From Sipunculus nudus (lineage: Eukaryota; Annelida; Sipuncula; Golfingiida; Sipunculidae): 64,000 nt of DNA. The stretch is taken from assembly GCA_026874595.1 (NCBI GenBank), contig CM049313.1:34623159-34687158 (forward strand), read 5' to 3'. How positions within the stretch are numbered: the first letter of the stretch is position 1; the number at the start of each line of letters is the position of its first letter. Shown piece by piece: positions 25,397 through 36,179 of the stretch. The notes below the pieces were generated by a model. That model searched no databases, was not told where the DNA came from, and worked only from the letters and a program-made list of their open reading frames with translations. The position numbers were made by a program, and so were the translations under genes.

Positions 25397-25865
25397 TATA
25401 TGATGTCTAATGTTAATTATATTGTTATGTATAGTTAGAGCTTCCATAAAGCAGCGCTAGGCAGTACATATAGTTTATGTGTATATATTTAAACGAAATA
25501 CAGTTTTTGTGTACATTTTTTTATCATCAGTCCTCTCAGCTGATAATTACTAATAAAAAAGTAGACTTGTGAATTTACATATTGTTAATGCCACCCTGAT
25601 TTCTCACAACAGTTAGTGTGACGGAAATATATGAAATGTTGGCCGTACTTCGGCAGCATTTTGGTAGATTCTTTCCATAAAGTAATATTTGAAGAATTTT
25701 CAGGCTCGCAGCGTCAGGCAGTCATCACACTTTTAGACAAAAAGAAAGACAGAAATTTCATTTAAAATTGGAGACTAATTTCCTAATTAAATAACGATTA
25801 CAACATTTTTATCCGAAACTATTTAACTTATTAAAATTAAAGATGTAAAGAAGTAAAGCTAAGTC

Positions 25866-25927
25866 CAGGGGCGTAGCCAGGGGGGGGGGGCCGCAGGGGG
25901 CTATGCCCCCCCCCCCCCCCCCCCCCC
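25866..25927. repeat. G/C homopolymer runs with a hAT-like end motif
   Basis: CAGGGGCGTAGCCAGG is followed by a G-run, then CTATGCC and a C-run of about 22 bases. The opening resembles the ends of hAT-type elements common in marine animals, but no second end is found. The homopolymer lengths may be unreliable in sequencing. Confidence 0.35.
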
Positions 25928-25975
25928 GTCGCATCCAGTACTCCCCGTCCTTTCGGAATTTCACTTAATCTAATA

Positions 25976-25978
<3 letters not shown>

Positions 25979-26025
<47 letters not shown>
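25979..26025. repeat. (TA)n microsatellite
   Basis: Uninterrupted AT dinucleotides, visible directly. Confidence 0.95.
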
Positions 26026-26028
<3 letters not shown>

Positions 26029-26605
26029 TAGGTTGCCTTTGCTATAAGTGGCGTGTCAAGCGGGGGCGCCGAAACGCGCGGCCACCCGTTGAGCTGCAAT
26101 ATCTCTCATTTTATCCAATTTTCAAATTTTCGTAATTTATTTTCGTTTTTCATATTTCTTTTTTTTTATTAAATAGCTATTAGATTTGATTAAAGTTATC
26201 TGCAGTTTATTTCTTTCAAATTTATTAGTTGAGTATAAAGATATTTATGAACAGCTGCAGAACACCTGCAGAGCACCAGGCCCTGGATGGGGTCGACCTT
26301 GAACAATCTCACGGTTCCTCTGGTGATACCGGTACTGATCTGCATGTGGTCTTAGCAGTCTTGTGTGCTATCGAGACCACGGAACCCGGTTAAATGAAAA
26401 GTTTAACATAAGACTTCAACCTATCAGTTATTTCACTCCGAGCATTACATTTAAAAGATAACATTTTGCAAGTAAGAAACGTAAATGCGCTTTTGCGCAA
26501 CTGACTTGTTTGAATACGATTTAGAAGAAATATAAATATTAAATATTGAACCTCTCTACAGTTTGACTACATAACGCAAGGACATAAAAGAACAGGTTTT
26601 CAGGC

Positions 26606-26608
<3 letters not shown>

Positions 26609-26670
<62 letters not shown>
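26609..26670. repeat. (TA)n microsatellite
   Basis: Uninterrupted AT dinucleotides just upstream of the MULE transposase remnant. Confidence 0.95.
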
Positions 26671-26672
<2 letters not shown>

Positions 26673-26734
26673 TATATCATATATATGTTATATCATTTAT
26701 ATATTATAAAATATAATTAAATTACTATCCCTTT

Positions 26735-28917
26735 TTGGGATCTTCTGTTCATTCATTTCGTTATATTTTAAGTGCTCCAGATTACCCATGCATCAAATGC
26801 AGTAAGGAAGTGGGTACTCGTCAACAGGCACTACAATGCGAGGACTGCAGTAGGTGGCAACACAGAACATGCGATACAGGGGTTTCGAAGACGCAATACA
26901 GACACGCTTTAAAGAATAAAATGAATATTGATTTGAAGTGCGTCGACTGCAAAGTAGGACTAGTGATACCGTATTCTACAGCTGCCATATCTCCTACGTC
27001 AGTGAGTTCTGCACTTAATCGGACATATACATTACATGCATCAGAGTCACCTGCCTCCGCTTTCATACCAATGTCGTTAACAGCTCTTGAATTTCAAGAA
27101 CCTCCGCCTGTCATCAGCTTTGGAGATTTGTCGCCTCAATCATCAACAACACTTGTTAACATACATCCGCTTGATTACATTAGTGTCCCTGAGTCATTGC
27201 AGCCATCAGCATCTCAAGACCAAACACAGTCATTGAGTACTTTACCAGACTGGTCTGAAACAAATAGACAATCGTTTATGGGTCGTCCCTTTGGCTCATC
27301 AGAAACACAGAAAGAAAGGAAGCCAGGTTTGAGTACTTCACAGGACACACCAGATTTAGAAACAGAAGAGGGTATGAGTACTTTGCTAGGCTCACCTGAT
27401 TTAGAAAGACTACCAGTAAGGTGGGTATAGTCATTTGAGGAACCAGTAGACCTTGAGGAGTCCTACATCAACAGGAAGATCACATCAACATCAACATCAA
27501 CGGTGGAAACAGATTGAGTGCATGAATTCGAGATAGTGGTTGGTGCGTCAAACAGAAGTAGTGATCTGCTTGTCGAGGGGACAAGTTAAACTTTTGTCAG
27601 GGAAGGCAAAACAGGGAAAATGGACGGCAAATGTGGCGGTGTAGCGTCAGAAACAAATACATATATTGTACTCCTTCTATAATCCAAAATAGAGATGAAT
27701 TCAGGAGAGGACCACAGCCCTACAAAAGCTCTGTGAAAGACTGTAAAAATGTTATTGCTAAGGTGAAGGCCCGACTGCATGAAGAGGGGAAAAAAGCGCC
27801 CTTCTGCTTCAGGCTCGACGTTAGTAAAGGAAGCCCTATAGGCCCATTTACCCAGTGACGCACCATGCAGCATCATCCCTAACATCCATGGATGCTTATG
27901 TGAGGTCAGCCAAAAGAAAGCGTGAAAAGAGTCGACCAAACATCAAAAGAACTTGGACTTCCAATGGGTGGACGAAGCAGTGCCAGACATATTTTGTTGG
28001 ACACAACATTCCTCTTCACGCTTTTGGTGCAGGCAAGAACATGGTACGTAAACGCAATGTCAAGGCCGTTCAAGCAATTATAGACACATCATGCGTTCAT
28101 AAAACAGGAAGACTGCACCAAGCAAGTTCCACTATTGTTTGCCCTCATGTCCCGGCGCCTTAAGGATGACTATGTCAAAATCCTAGAGTTCCTTAAAAGG
28201 TGGTACGAGCTACAGTACGCCTCACAGAAGTGCTCATGGATTTTGATGCGGTTGAGTGGAGTGCGTTTAGGAGAATGTTCCCGGAGATTACTTTGCGGGG
28301 CTGTAGTTTCCACTGGGTTCAGACTGTTTGGCGGAAGATTAAAAAGCTGGGCCTCGCACCGACATTCCGACAGAAAAGAAACACCGCCAGAGTCTTAAAG
28401 GAATTAATGTGTTTACGTTTCCTGGCAAAGGTACAGATAGAAACGACGTTTCAAGATTTCCGTGATCTGTTAACACTAAATCCTCCCGAAGTACTACATC
28501 AATAGCTGCCGTACTTCGATGACACATTGTTCAATTGAACAGTGTGAAAACCAGCAAATTGGAGTGTTTTTTGGGGAGCAATCAGAACTAATAATGATCT
28601 AGAGGGATGGCACCGGTACCACGGTTTAAACTTCTAATAAGCAAGTTCCTTTGTGTGAATGTTTACGAACTTTTGGAGGTTTTGCATTCAGAAATTCAGT
28701 TTGTTCCACACAATGTCAACTTGTGATTGAAAATAAATTGAAAAGACACCAGCGACTTACTTTCCTGATATACCAGCAAGAAATATTCAAATTATGGGAT
28801 CTCTACCGAGAAAACAAGCTAACACCAAGGATGCTGCTTAGTGAGCTGTCCAATCATCATCATTCAATGAAGTTGAGCGATCAAACTGCTTCTGCTTCTG
28901 AAGAAAACCAACAGTAG
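26735..28917 (+). pseudogene. Broken PHD-like / FLYWCH / MULE transposase
   Basis: The first frame (26735-27430) carries a C4HC3-type finger, with Cys/His at residues 19, 22, 35, 38, 43, 46, 69 and 72 of that frame. A Ser/Thr/Pro-rich stretch follows. It has no ATG near the start; an AG acceptor just before the SAPDYPC segment (about 26772) would fit an upstream exon. After a stop, a FLYWCH-like piece (WRCSVRNK ... FRRGPQPYKSS, 27631-27740) appears. In shifted frames the MULE DDE-type core follows, with VLMDFDAVEW, then FPEITLRGCSFHWVQTVWRK and LGLAPTFRQ (28200-28500). The final frame ends at 28917. At least four frame breaks make it inactive. Mutator-like transposases with FLYWCH fingers are well known in animals. 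No terminal inverted repeats were found. Confidence 0.8.
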
Positions 28918-29803
28918 CCTATCAACCATGTAATTGACATCGTTCTGTATGTCACTGGATCATGATCCGTGTATAATCTGCAATATGTCGAAACACATGT
29001 AATATAAGGTTTATGTTTATACTTTGATGTTTGTTAGAAACTTCTGTATATACCTTTTATATATATTTAACCTATCGAGCCGTGTCTGATTGTAACATAT
29101 TTCATTTTGAAAATGACCATTTTTTTGTAAAGTTGTCACAGTTGGTTCAGGCACTCTTGATTGATAATATGTAATGTAAATATGACCTATATGGATCAAG
29201 TATTTATGTATACCTGCATGTATTTTTCTCTTTTTGTTGTTGTCTGAACGAAACCTTTTACTTGGACAAAGTTTTAAAAAATATTGAGTGCATGTTTCAC
29301 AGGAAATTTTACTTAAAATCGAACATTGGTTGTGTTTGGTTAATGTTTTGGTGTGATACAGATATTAAACTTATCGTTATCGATATTCAATATGAGGTAT
29401 TTTATTACATGTATTGATATACAGATGTGCTTGAATCAGTGTATAAAATGAGCATTTTTTTAAGTTGTTTTTTCTCTATAAATCAACATTTGACGTGATT
29501 CATTTATATGAATATCAGGAATGTTCTAATATCACTGTATGTACAATTTATGTTAATGATGTGTATAATAAAATATAATTCAAATTGTGTGTGAAGTTAT
29601 ATTATCTATTAGCATTAAAAAAGGATAAACATGCAAATGCATTAATAAAAAATGATTATGTAAGTTATATGAACGAATTTCCATTATTACAATTTACAAT
29701 ATATTCTTATTTTAATATATATGAATATTAAATCAAGCATATTTTGCAGTATTGGTGTCTATAGGCTTATGTGCAATTAATATATAACAATAATATTTTA
29801 CAA
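28918..29803. other. AT-rich stretch, no gene recognised
   Basis: Strongly AT-rich, possibly the 3' part of the MULE copy. I see no coding signal and no repeat ends. Confidence 0.45.
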
Positions 29804-31289
29804 CTAGCAAATACCCGTGCTACGCACGGTTTGGGGCGGAAATCCACGAAAAATCCGGAGATACTGAAAATCACACAAATCGCGTTAATATATATAAATT
29901 ATATATTAATATATAGATCCATTATATCTATGGTGTTGTGGACAAATATCTTTCGGAACAGCGTTCGGCACATGTTTCGGAACAGCGTACAGTCGCACAC
30001 GGTCACCCGAAGCCATAGCCTAACATGTGGTCGGGGTCTTTGACAAATAGTCAGTATTACATATACATAAAAAAAAAGAAACCGTCCACGTAAAAGACCT
30101 AAGAAGAAAATGCAAAAATACCAGTTTTATTTGTGAAAATAGTTACAATAATGGCATGACAAACATGAAATAAGCATACATACTGAATGAAAGAATTAAA
30201 AGTCAAAGATTATAACATTAACATAATTGAAAATCAGATGGCACATGCATGTGAAAGAAACAAATACCAGTACAAACGTATTAAATATACATTCACAGGA
30301 GTTTTACATTTAAAACTGCAGTAGTGAGAAAAAACCTCGATTTCCAAAGCATAATAAGTTAGTTTATGTAAAACTTTGGTAGTGCCACTCCACACGTGTA
30401 CACATCACACTCTACCAAGCACAGCATGAATTGGGTTAACATTTTCTTTATATCTGTTACACAGTAGGCCTACATGTGTTTGTGAATATTTGTCAAGGAC
30501 CCCAATCGCACGCAAGGCCCTGGACTTCGTGCGACCAAGTGCGACTGATAAGACCAAAAAATAAAAGGTATGGTTCTCAGGCACCGCCCGCGTCAATTAT
30601 ACCCCCCCCCCCCCCTTCACCTCCCGCATAAAAAATGTTATTTTGATTTTCATCTTTCAAGAAGATAAAATAATACAATTTTGATCAGATTGCCCTTTGT
30701 TATGTAGTGCTTTTGCGTGTTTAGCAAAACAATTTAGTTATTTCCATGCTTTTGCCCTGATCATATGAAATTTTTATCGAAACATACAAAACAAAGGTAA
30801 AATATCGTCCGGCCTCACAGGTTTGTGAAATACAGTGCCTAAGAACCATACCTTTTTTTTGGCCTATCCATTACGATTTCCTTCGACCCGGTAGATGTGC
30901 AATCAAGCATATCAGGTCATGAAGAGGGCTCCTGCAAAACAATACTTTCCGAGATCCCCCTTTTGAGAAGAGATCGCCGATGTGGATTACTTCTGGCCGG
31001 TCACCGCAAAATGTAAGAAACCCCCAGACAGGGCCCTCGGAGTAAACTCTGTCCCGCCATCACACAGTACGGCCATTGTGTTACCGGCCCGAAGACAAAG
31101 AAAAGAGGCACCCCCGGGGGAGCAAATATTAAAACTATTAATTATGCATGTAATACGCAAATATTGCAAATAAAAGTGGGTGGAATCTCTTCGGACAAAC
31201 CCGAAGCATATGTATTTCGAAAATCACAGCAATCCGTACGGTGGTTTCGGAGGAGATTACAAAAATCGCCTTACGATATTGATATATAG
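29804..31289 (-). mobile_element. Non-autonomous Helitron, copy H1
   Basis: On the minus strand it starts TCTATATAT after an A (31290) and ends in a hairpin CCGTGC-GTA-GCACGG, then 11 nt, then CTAG followed by T. These are the TC start, 3' hairpin, CTRR end and A^T target of Helitrons. The same ends and interior occur at 40514-41773. A 284-bp M1 MITE (30568-30851) is inserted in this copy but not in the other. A second TC-type start lies internally at 29917, so 29804-29917 could be a 114-bp mini-element with the same 3' end. No Rep/helicase coding sequence. Confidence 0.75.
30568..30851. mobile_element. MITE, family M1, copy 2, nested in Helitron H1
   Basis: The left end GTATGGTTCTCAGGCACCG is inverted at the right end with one change. 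The interior matches the copy at 8361-8668. A C-run of about 13 follows the left end. The paralogous Helitron at 40.5-41.8 kb lacks it, which supports insertion after Helitron spread. Confidence 0.8.
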
Positions 31290-32049
31290 ATACAGCAAAT
31301 AACTTTATTAATCTGTTTTCATTTTCACACTTGAAAATTCAACTCGCTCAGAGACTAATTTAGTTTTGACGAAATAAATAATGAACATTATGAACAGGTA
31401 GGATTATAACTAGCCTAAAATGTCACGGGATTGATGAGTCCGCAGGTATGAGCTCTCATGCTACCTGGTGGTCGAATTTGTAATATATAAAATATATACG
31501 TATTTTGAAAGTAACAGATACTCTTTACTATGCCTTGCATGAGAACCTGTGAATTTCTCAAAGCCGGCACATTTAGTTAAAAAATATGATTTTATACATT
31601 TTAATTTTTTAACTGCTCTATCTCTGTCATTAAGTGTTTAAAACATTCAGAGTTGGAAAATATAGGGGCTGTGCTCATAAGAAAAGTTTTCAAAAAACAT
31701 TCTCGACCATGTTAAATTTAATTAAGAGCGTTTTATATAATAACCGTTTTCAAAAAGATGTTCATTCGAGTACATTTCAAATATAAATATCGCATGAAAT
31801 TATAATTTTGAAAGTGAACCCGCATAAAAAAAACCGTTACGGAGGTGTTTCAAATATTCTAGCTCATTCCAGGAGTTGGGTATGTATATGATCATATAGT
31901 GTCTCCAAGAAATATCAACATGTGCCATGCGGTACTATTTGTACCTATTGATCTCTTCAAAGAATTAAAATATGTATATTACGCAGGGACAACAGGATAA
32001 ACTTTGCTTTGTTCATGTGAACCACTTTGTGATTTCAGCGTCTTCTTAA
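31290..32049. other. No gene; weak hammerhead-like string
   Basis: AT-rich. At about 31434-31483, TTGATGAGTCC, a long imperfect hairpin and GGTCGAAT recall a hammerhead core. Core positions C3 and A15.1 are changed and stems I and III do not form, so it is not annotated as a ribozyme. Confidence 0.4.
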
Positions 32050-32541
32050 AGGCGCTGTCACACTCTAGCGTATAGAGCCAGCGTATGAGGAACGTATGGA
32101 CTTTTTGGGCATACGCTGAAACACGCTAGGGGTACGCTGGAATACGTTTCTAGTACGCCGGGGTACGTCGGTGTATGCTGATGTACGCTGACGGCCAAAA
32201 AATTTTTTGAACATACACAAAAATTTTCAGCGTATGCCGACGTATGAATTTTACGCTCCTCATACGTTCCTCATACGCTGAACACGCTAGATGTACGCTG
32301 AAGGTACGTTACTCATACGTCAGTATACGTCCAACTCAAATGCACATCACATCACATACGCTATGCGAACGCTACTCAGACGCTACTCATACGCTGACGG
32401 TACGCTAGGCTCACGTTACTCTAACGGTCATTAACCGAAAATCGACCTCATACGCTGAAAAGTTGTACGTATAAACAATTTTCGAAATATTCGATACGTT
32501 CCTCATACGCTGGCTCTATACGCTAGAGTGTGACAGCGCCT
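32050..32541. mobile_element. Harbinger-like MITE with 48-bp perfect inverted ends
   Basis: The 492-bp element begins AGGCGCTGTCACACTCTAGC and its first 48 bp recur exactly inverted at its right end. It is flanked by TAA on both sides (32047-32049 and 32542-32544), the 3-bp TWA target typical of PIF/Harbinger. The interior holds many copies of TACGCT in both orientations; I count 15 in the element. No transposase. Perfect ends indicate recent activity. Confidence 0.85.
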
Positions 32542-32904
32542 TAACTGTATACTTTCTGCAAGCTTGTATGCATTTGCTCGACCTTATTTAAATGTTTAGA
32601 ACATGTTCACCCTCTCGCTTCTTACTTTGGTCTAAGAATGCGGGAATGATTGATTTTTTTTTCTCTGCCATGGCATTTACTTTATCAACTTAAAATTGCA
32701 CTCAAAACGCGCAGGCCTCCGCCAAGGCAGCTCATTGCCCTCATATGACGTCACTCAATATTGCTAACACACAAACAAACAAACGCTGGCAAAAAAAAAA
32801 AAATAACCCTCGCCCCTTGGCGGAAGTAATAAAAAATATTTTTTTCCAACCTTCCATCCTACACTTTTCGTTTACAGCTTTGGCTTGTATTTCATATGCA
32901 ACCA

Positions 32905-32950
<46 letters not shown>
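32905..32950. repeat. (TC)n microsatellite
   Basis: CT/TC dinucleotides with one interruption, visible directly. Confidence 0.95.
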
Positions 32951-32953
<3 letters not shown>

Positions 32954-33053
32954 AATTACTTAGATCATTACAACATAAAAAAGAGTCATAATTATCTTAT
33001 TAGCGGTATAACTTATAAACAAAACAAAACAAAAAAATCATACATATATATAT

Positions 33054-33059
33054 TTTATT
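33054..33059 (-). terminator. Poly(A) signal of the minus-strand FoxQ2 copy
   Basis: AATAAA on the minus strand, 277 bp after the stop. The plus-strand copies have theirs about 274 bp after their stops, so the spacing is conserved. Confidence 0.65.
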
Positions 33060-33335
33060 GGTTAAAACAACAAAGGAATATAGGGGAAAATTAATTATAA
33101 CAATTAAGGTATGACGAGATATAAAGCATATATATGATAATCACTGATGTACATCGACACATTTTAATTAATTAACTCATAACGGTTAATATTATAGATA
33201 ACAATAATCTTCATTTTGCAAACTCTTGCTTATCACAGTTGCTTGTATTTCTTATATCACAGTACGATGCGCTATTCATTTAGCCATATCACAAAGAAGT
33301 GTTCTTGCTTTGCTTAAAGAACTTTACCAGTCAGT

Positions 33336-35480
33336 CTAAAATGGCACCAGAAAGTCTTGCCATCCATTTTCACGGCAGGCCGCAAGAGGGGGCGACAGTA
33401 ACTGATAACCGTGCGGGTAGGCCACCGTTAAAGGTGACTTGTCGGAAAATTGTGTTGAGGTAAACGTTGCAGGTTCGGACACTGGCGAGGCCAATGACGT
33501 CATATGATTGACAGTTGGTGCGCCAACGGGGTTAACAGCTAAGAAGTACTGACTTAGTTGCTCTTCGCGAGTTAAAATGTTTTCAGCCCCAAACATCTGC
33601 GTTAGGACATGGGTTGGTAAAACTGTGCTGGACATAGGTACATAGCCATTTGGAGTGGCATGCATGCACTCTCCCGGAAGTGACGTAGTGGTCAGATATT
33701 TAGTTTGATGACGTTGCATGTCTTCACTCTTCCGGACGCGTCTGCGCGCTCGGCGTCGGTGGAAATCGCCTTTGCTGAAGTCTTCCAAATTAGCCGGATG
33801 TATTGTCCAGTAGTTACCTTTGCCGTTTTCGCTGCGACCTGACTTGACGAAACATTCATTAAGTGACAGATTATGACGAATGCTGTTTCTCCAGCTTCGA
33901 TCTTTTTGTTTAAAATACAAAAATCTCTCCGAGATCCACTGGTATATCTCAGAAAGGAGCATCTTTTTCTTTGGGGAGCTCATGATGGCCATGGCAATGA
34001 TCCCAATATAAGACAGGACAGGCTTCTTCCCGTCTTTCCTTGGTAGACCGAAAACGTCCTCCTGCGTCATTTCCGGGAACGCCTCATTTGCATCTGAGAA
34101 GCTGAGGTCTTAATCGTCCACGGACATTGGTGACGTTTTCATGTCATAAGCATCGTTTTCTTGAACAGTCATCTCACTGGAATGTGACCTGATGCCTAAT
34201 TCTGGCGACCGTGTTGACACTGAATATAAAATAATACTTTTCTTGTTATTCCCTATTGATGTTAAATTAAAAGAGAGAGTTTTATTTGTGAAAGATGCTT
34301 GCAACATGTTTGAAGTATCGTTTGAAACGTTCTATTTACGCTCCCGAGGCAGCGGAAATCTTGCGCTTCTAAAGAAGCAACCGATTTTCACGCTGCCAGC
34401 TTTGACCGTTTATGATATATTTAGACACCAGATGGCGGTTCGTTTTCCACTGAAATAAACGTGCGTATGATGTGACAAGCAGCCAATCAGATGCCAATAA
34501 ACAAACACTCAACAGGCATCCTGGCTCCGCCCATTGCTGCGCTTCAAGCGCCGCTTATTGAGTTTCCGGTCGAATTTAAATTGCTCCCTCTGCATTCTCG
34601 CATCATCGACCGATTCGATTATGACATTTATATTCAGACATTATGACTGTGTTAGCGTAGCCATGTATCTGTTGTCTGCAGAACTGAAACCAGCAAGCGA
34701 GGTGTGCACGCAGCCTTTGTTGTTACGTTTCGTTTGAATTACAGCTCACCGGCCGAGCATCCTATGTGCCCAAGGTCCTAAGCAAACCACGTCAGGGGCA
34801 ATTCTCTCTGAGCCTGTGGCCTTTTCAGACGGTTTCGCTGAGGGATGAGTTGTCACTCAAAAAGAAATGAATATGATTGGCTCTGTGTATTCCTCGCTTG
34901 GTTTTGTCTTCTAGCACAAGGTCTCATCTGATTGGACAAAATTACAGTGCTCCCCTCTGGTGTTGCAATTCAGGATACGAGGTCATAACAAACAGCGCCT
35001 TACAATATAGGTAGTAGCCCTATAGGTAAAGCGCTGTGTAAAGAGCGTACGTTCTATTTGTCTCTTAAACACCCCGAACTTGTAAACAATAAATAAAGGA
35101 TTTTGCATCGAATGATTGGACTAAATAGTAAAGGAGTATGCTCTCTATAGAAAATACGACAAAAGCTAATATATTTAAGACATAGCGGTTATTGCAGACA
35201 AACCATGAAACGATGGTTATATGTCTATAGCTTTTCTGTGTAAATCTTTCCATTTTGTGTCTTATAGGGCTATGTCGTGTAGTTTATCCAAGTAACAATA
35301 ACTGTTTTTAGATTTTTGCACTGTATTGTCAGCATGTTAGTGAATGTTATATGCTTTCGTATCCTGAAGCGGCATGATACACCTTTTCCATATCAATACA
35401 TTCACCGACGCCCCCCCCCCCCCGAGTATCTCAAGATTTTAAATTTTAAACTACTTACTGTTGTTGTTGTTGTCTGCTAT
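33336..35480 (-). pseudogene. foxq2: FoxQ2-type forkhead gene, damaged N-terminus
   Basis: Exon 1 maps to 35459-35480 and exon 2 to 33336-34219 on the minus strand, with GTAAGTAG and TTCAG splice signals intact. Compared with the three plus-strand copies, the exon 1 start codon is ATA instead of ATG. The Leu codon after MSVDD is TAA (34112-34110). One Ser codon is missing from the late SSLASP segment. Otherwise the frame is open: from the Met at 34070 it encodes 244 residues with the complete forkhead domain ([31 protein letters not shown]) and the basic run [11 protein letters not shown]. Splicing creates a new ATG (A|TG) across the junction, opening a 36-codon frame ending at that TAA. The 1,239-bp intron is unrelated to the others. 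It is either a pseudogene or a source of an N-terminally shortened forkhead protein. Confidence 0.85.
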
Positions 35481-35599
35481 GTTATCTTGTGACTTGCCGT
35501 CAGTCCGTCAATTTCAAAAATGCAAATGTATCCTGCAGTGAGCGATTTTCTTATGGTCAGTGTGTGGACGAATTCCAAAGAGAATTTGATGGCTGGCTG

Positions 35600-35810
35600 A
35601 CATACCACACCTGTATATATAGTCTCATAACGTACAACAGTAAATTAATATTATCAAAGCCTCGGTTGATGATCGGCTTGATTACCGTTTTTCCGTCGGA
35701 CGCGTGCCCGGGCCCGGACAGTTACATTAAGCTAATAAACCCCGCAGTTCAAACATACACAACCATGTATGTAAGTGTTAACCACCAACTCAGACGGCTA
35801 TACAACCTCA
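35600..35810 (-). promoter_or_regulatory. Proximal promoter of the minus-strand FoxQ2 copy
   Basis: TATATATA lies at 35614-35621, in the reversed counterpart of the TATA boxes of the plus copies. Upstream of it the GC-rich block CTGTCCGGGCCCGGGC and the segment TTTATTAGCTTAATGTAA are conserved in order and spacing with the other three promoters. The core promoter therefore looks intact although the coding start is lost. Confidence 0.7.
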
Positions 35811-35889
35811 TACAGACAACCAGCAGGGCTAGCAGGACACGAGCGGTACAAGGCCGGCAATTAATTAAATATGTCCGATGATTGTTATT

Positions 35890-36040
35890 AAATATGTATA
35901 AAGCTAGTCATGTTATGGTGTTTATGACTAGTCAACACTGACCGCTGTCACGCTGTGACCGTCAAAGTAATTACAACTCACGAGTAACAGATTGTGCTTT
36001 GATCGTGGGAATGTACGCGAGACCACTACGGATGTCTGAA
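35890..36040 (-). promoter_or_regulatory. Upstream CSL/TCF module, minus-gene copy
   Basis: On the minus strand ATTCCCACGATCAAAG occupies 36012-35997. It holds CGTGGGAA (CSL/Su(H) consensus, reverse strand) next to ATCAAAG (TCF/LEF core). The surrounding blocks GACATCCGTAGT, GTCTCGCGTACATTCCC and GACGGTCACAGCGTG match the plus-strand modules. It lies about 380-400 bp upstream of the TATA box, the same spacing as module B of the plus genes. Confidence 0.65.
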
Positions 36041-36179
36041 TTCCTGTCGGCACCACTGACGCACTATATTTTACATTATCATTTGAATATACATAAGATA
36101 TTATTAAATTGTTAGAGTCGGAATCATTAAGTTCTTTTAAAATTAATAAGTTTTGTTGGTACTTACGGTTTGACACTAA

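Noticed and set aside
25166-25447. Open frame rich in alternating Tyr-Ile
   Set aside because: Translation of the TA microsatellite. The similar frames at 25837, 41799 and 49320 are rejected for the same reason.
31434-31483. Second hammerhead-like string (TTGATGAGTCC ... GGTCGAAT)
   Set aside because: Core bases C3 and A15.1 are changed and no pairing for stems I and III is found; too degraded to call.
35489-35881. 130-codon open frame on the plus strand
   Set aside because: It lies across the promoter and first exon of the minus-strand FoxQ2 copy and has no protein resemblance.
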